Shown here: positions 61,129-64,000 of the stretch, in pieces
How positions within the stretch are numbered: the stretch's first letter is position 1
How the letters are laid out: the number at the start of each line of letters is the position of its first letter
The notes under the pieces: generated by a model
Told to the model about the DNA's origin: nothing
The model's database searches: none
What the model saw: only the letters and a program-made list of their open reading frames with translations
From: Haemonchus contortus
Taxonomy: Eukaryota > Nematoda > Chromadorea > Rhabditida > Trichostrongylidae
Direction: 5' to 3'
NCBI GenBank assembly: GCA_000469685.2
Contig: LS997566.1
Coordinates: forward strand, 2,198,061 to 2,262,060
DNA length: 64,000 nucleotides
Program-made: the position numbers and the translations under genes

Positions 61129-62620
61129 CAGGGTGACTACAGGATATGGTCTGGTGATTAATATATAAAACTATTAAATAAACACGATTTATAATGAGAC
61201 TTTCCTATTCACTAAACAACACGTACAGAAACAACTGTGTAAGGTAATGTTCAAGATGATCTCCATTTGCCAGAAAACAGGTCTCCAATCTGGGAGACGG
61301 GCAGTAGGAACGGTTTCGTGTATTCGATCCGCTGCACGCGGCTATCGCGGATTATTACTTTAGGCATGATTCTACTGATGGTTCTTTTGTTCTTGAATTT
61401 CTTACTTGCTGCCGCATTCTGCTACATTCCTTCGCGCGCGGCGTCACTCTCGCCGCGACGCGACAATTCCGTTCCTACTGCACCACACCTCTCCAATCTT
61501 TTGGTGAAGGTTCCACTATAGGCCGCAGGTAGTTGACATCAAACTTCTCCCTTTCCTTCTCAAGCGCTGCTTTCGATCCATTCAGACTGCGACGAGCAGA
61601 AGGGGACACTTACTGCTGTAGATATTATAGTCCCACACAGAATGGTCGATCGGGTTGAAGTCAGGCGAGTTAGATGGTCACATATCCTTGTCCCAGAATC
61701 CAGGGAGGTGACGCTTGCAAGAGGAAATCGCTGACTCTAACCCATGTGCTGGTGCCCAGTCCTACTGCAAAACAAAATTTCGTAGTGCAAAGTGTGTTTG
61801 AGAACAAGGCATTGAGGTGACTTCCAGAATAACCATTTGGTACGTTTCATTGTTGATCTTAATATTTCTATCGACAAACAACAGACAAGTTTTGTCATCA
61901 GATGTTAACCTGTCCCAAACCATCACTCACTTCGGAAGCAGGTTTTTAGTTCTGATTCTTTGTTTTCTGGAGCCTCTTTCAGCCCGAGAAAGCAGCTGCC
62001 GATGATTCTGGCTGTTGTGAGCAACTTCGAAAGTGAAGATTTTTTGCCGATTCTTACGATACCGAAAGTCGGCTCCTGTGAACTGTTGAGCAAAGTTTTT
62101 TGCGCTTCTCGAGCCTGTTCTGCTTCGCAGCTGCGGTCTATCTCTCTGTCTGTCCTCTGTACGTCTGTCCTCGGAGAATCGATAACAGTACGGATCTATA
62201 TCTTATTTGACAATTATCAGAACACTTCTGCGCTCAATACTTAAATCTAACGCAATTCCGTACATATCCACTTCATTGTTGCAACAACCTTTTCTTGATA
62301 AACTTTCGGATCCGCGAACATTGATAGCGCTTGACAGGCCCAACCTTCGAAAGCAGCAGATGATGCTCGTTCCTCGCACTGTGCCACTACTCCTCCTGCT
62401 TTTTTACGATGATATAAAGTCTTCTCGCAATCTCCGCAGCATAAAATCCCTGGTCGACAGGTGCGCGATGGTTGCTCAATGTGGAGACGGTCGCATTCCC
62501 TCACGAGGGTTGATCCAGGAGCTCTGATACTCTGACAACAGTACATGTTTTTCCTGCTTTACTCAAGGAATATGTCATACTGTCATATAGCTACAACAGG
62601 AGTTCATAGGTCACCATGAA
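61129..62620 (-). mobile_element. Decayed Tc1/mariner-superfamily element (DD37D-like)
   Basis: The right-hand (3') end of the element is marked by TA followed by cagggtgactac at 61129. The opposite end is inferred near 62600-62620, where ataggtcaccatg partly mirrors that terminus. Between them the minus strand carries a decayed transposase. The about 1.5 kb length suits this superfamily. The left boundary is uncertain. Confidence 0.65.
61540..62546 (-). pseudogene. Tc1/mariner-superfamily transposase pseudogene
   Basis: On the minus strand successive pieces read FTFEVAHNSQNHRQL, VWDRLTSDDKTCLLFVD, NIKINNETYQMVILEV, DWAPAHGLESAI, CKRHLPGFWDKDM, then after a stop SNSPDFNPIDHSVWDYN. The order and the DWAPAH...SPDFNPID pair are the second and third catalytic blocks of IS630/Tc1/mariner transposases. 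The second-to-third spacing and the PIDHSVW form fit a DD37D-type enzyme. Several stop codons (for example before DWAPAH and after WDKDM) and phase changes make it inactive. The N-terminal part (62247-62546) is only faintly recognisable. Confidence 0.8.
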
Positions 62621-62869
62621 ACATATAGAGTTGGTCATTTTTCACATTTTTTCGAACGAGGCAAATTTTCATCAGATTTAACACTCCAACAATAAAATCC
62701 CATTTGAATCGTACCATGATGACATGAAAAGGTAGCTAGTTACCAGTCTTATAGTTCGTAACGAAGCCGCAGGCATAAATGATGGCTTAGCATCGAAGGG
62801 GCATTGATTCAACCAACTTACCAATCACTCACTAATCAACTTTCTTTTATTCTTCTTTTAACTGAGAAG

Positions 62870-63470
62870 CCCTCCAAGCAGTATTTGTAGCTTTTCTAAC
62901 GGGTACCCTTTTCTTGAGCTCCTGACACAGGAGATCGATGATGCTCAAATTGGGAGACTAGCTGGGCCAGTCTCAATGATGTTCAATTTAGGAGACGGGC
63001 TTTGGCTAGGCCAGTCAAGACATAGAATTACCCGACGAGCCAGCCACTCGCGCACCGTTCTGCATCTGTTTAGGGCCGTTATCATGCGGTCGAAACAGTT
63101 CTCCGCCGTGCACACTAAAGGAGAAATTCAGCATGCTTTTTTGCAAGATGTCTACGCACATCTGCTGGTCTCTATTGATGGGAATACAGTGTATGGGCCC
63201 TTAGCCGCCACTGCGCTTACAGTTGGTAAGTGGTACTTGGAGACAAACCTTCTCGAAGTAGATCGTCTCAAGTTCGAAATCTCTTCAACATCAAACAAAA
63301 CAAACTTCGGCTCGTCGTTTCAGATGGCTTCGCGCCAATGGTCGAGAGTTCAAAGGAAGTGCATGTGCGCTCATTGAAGTCGAGGTCATCTGTTTCTAAA
63401 GAAAAAGTAGACGACTTCCCACGGGTGTTCTTCAACATAATCCGGCGTCTTCCAGACGTCCGTTAAGGGT
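62870..63470 (-). pseudogene. Tc1-like transposase pseudogene with internal duplication
   Basis: Minus-strand pieces read NDEPKFVLFDVEEISNLRR, KYHLPTVSAVAAKGPYTVF, a YVDIL-like block, TVREWLARRVILCLDWPSQS, LNIIE and finally QELKKRVPVRKA. These follow Tc1 transposases in order (SDESKF, VWGCFS region, DNDPKH, LDWPSQSPDLN-IE, ELKR). The first aspartate is kept (NDEPKF), and HDNGPKQ in another phase keeps the second. The third block is broken by a tandem duplication of about 37 bp at 62939-63018. No terminal repeats were recognised, so element ends are unknown. Confidence 0.8.
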
Positions 63471-64000
63471 ACCTAGAGATGGTAACGGCTCACTTTCGTC
63501 GATACTGAGGCTGTTATATCGGATGATGTTCGCCCGGGATGTTGGCTCCGCGCACCCATTATCCTCCTATCGTCCGCAAGAGTGGTGATTCGTGGCCTCA
63601 CCGAGCTGGACCGTTTGATCGGGCCTTCTCAAAACTCAATCCTCCTGATAGCCTTCTTAGCCGCATAGCCTTCTTAGTCGCAGACATCTACACACCAAAC
63701 TATATTGAAGGTTCACCATGCGCCAGTCCCAGCTTACTGCCCGCGGCAATGGTGGAAAGCTGCTCTACGGTCAGAGAGCCAGGTCCAGAGGTCTGTCGCA
63801 TCAACGAAAACAATCTACCAACAGAAGGAAAGAATCAGGAAGCAAATCTGAACACTAAAAACACTCAGGAAAGCCCACCTTGAAATCAACCCTGTTTGCA
63901 AGTTTTAGAAAAGGCCACTCCTTTGGCGGGAAGTGGGCTACCGCCTCTTTTGCTTAGCAGAAGTATCGGTAATCTTTTATAAAAATGCTTTCAAAAAGTC
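63471..64000. other. Terminal stretch with an unrecognised 114-codon frame
   Basis: The plus frame 63539-63883 encodes a hydrophilic, Pro/Ser/Asn-rich protein with no known motif. Base composition is less AT-rich than the average here. It may be a fragment of a gene continuing from elsewhere or a chance opening. Confidence 0.25.

Noticed and set aside
62247..62546. 99-codon minus frame as an independent gene
   Set aside because: It lies in the expected position of the N-terminal part of the neighbouring transposase pseudogene.

Overview
The window looks like repeat-rich intergenic DNA from an animal, most likely a nematode. The evidence is: AT-rich sequence with no dense gene packing; no operons, ribosome-binding sites or rRNA; several Tc1/mariner-type DNA transposon relics; a truncated CR1-type LINE; and many copies of a tRNA-headed SINE. 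A strongylid (hookworm-like) source is an inference from the style of the LINE reverse transcriptase. I found no intact host gene that I can name. The only long, clean, recognisable open reading frame is the 3' part of a LINE reverse transcriptase at 39.76-40.69 kb.

Layout. 1-470 is an 85-bp tandem array. 0.5-21.7 kb is unannotated DNA peppered with about twelve copies of one tRNA-derived SINE, in both orientations and at various stages of decay. It also holds a miRNA-precursor-like hairpin at 11.1 kb and a tRNA-like locus at 19.7 kb. 21.7-37 kb is mostly featureless. It contains a GC-richer stretch at 26.9-28.9 kb with splice-like signals and possible exon remnants, and an AT-rich block of diverged repeated modules at 29.7-30.6 kb. 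37.27-37.84 kb is an internally deleted mariner with both terminal repeats. One SINE lies at 38.0 kb and the CR1-like LINE at 39.76-41.84 kb, ending in an AAAT-repeat tail. Two different diverged tandem arrays with periods near 140-146 bp sit side by side at 44.4-45.35 kb. A second decayed mariner (47.76-48.64 kb) lies inside a perfect 105-bp inverted repeat (47.35/49.14 kb). A 108-bp near-palindrome (53.3 kb), two SINEs (52.9 and 54.0 kb) and a 526-bp TA-flanked MITE (56.77-57.30 kb) follow. The last 3 kb hold two decayed minus-strand Tc1/mariner-superfamily transposases: one of a DD37D-like type (61.13-62.6 kb) and one Tc1-like (62.87-63.47 kb).

The elements do not form a pathway. They form an accumulation zone where LINE, SINE, DNA-transposon and tandem-repeat DNA has collected. 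The SINEs would depend on a LINE machinery for mobility, but their 3' ends share no obvious sequence with the LINE tail seen here. The items most worth follow-up are the SINE family, the perfect 105-bp inverted repeat, the two hairpins and the TA-flanked short elements.
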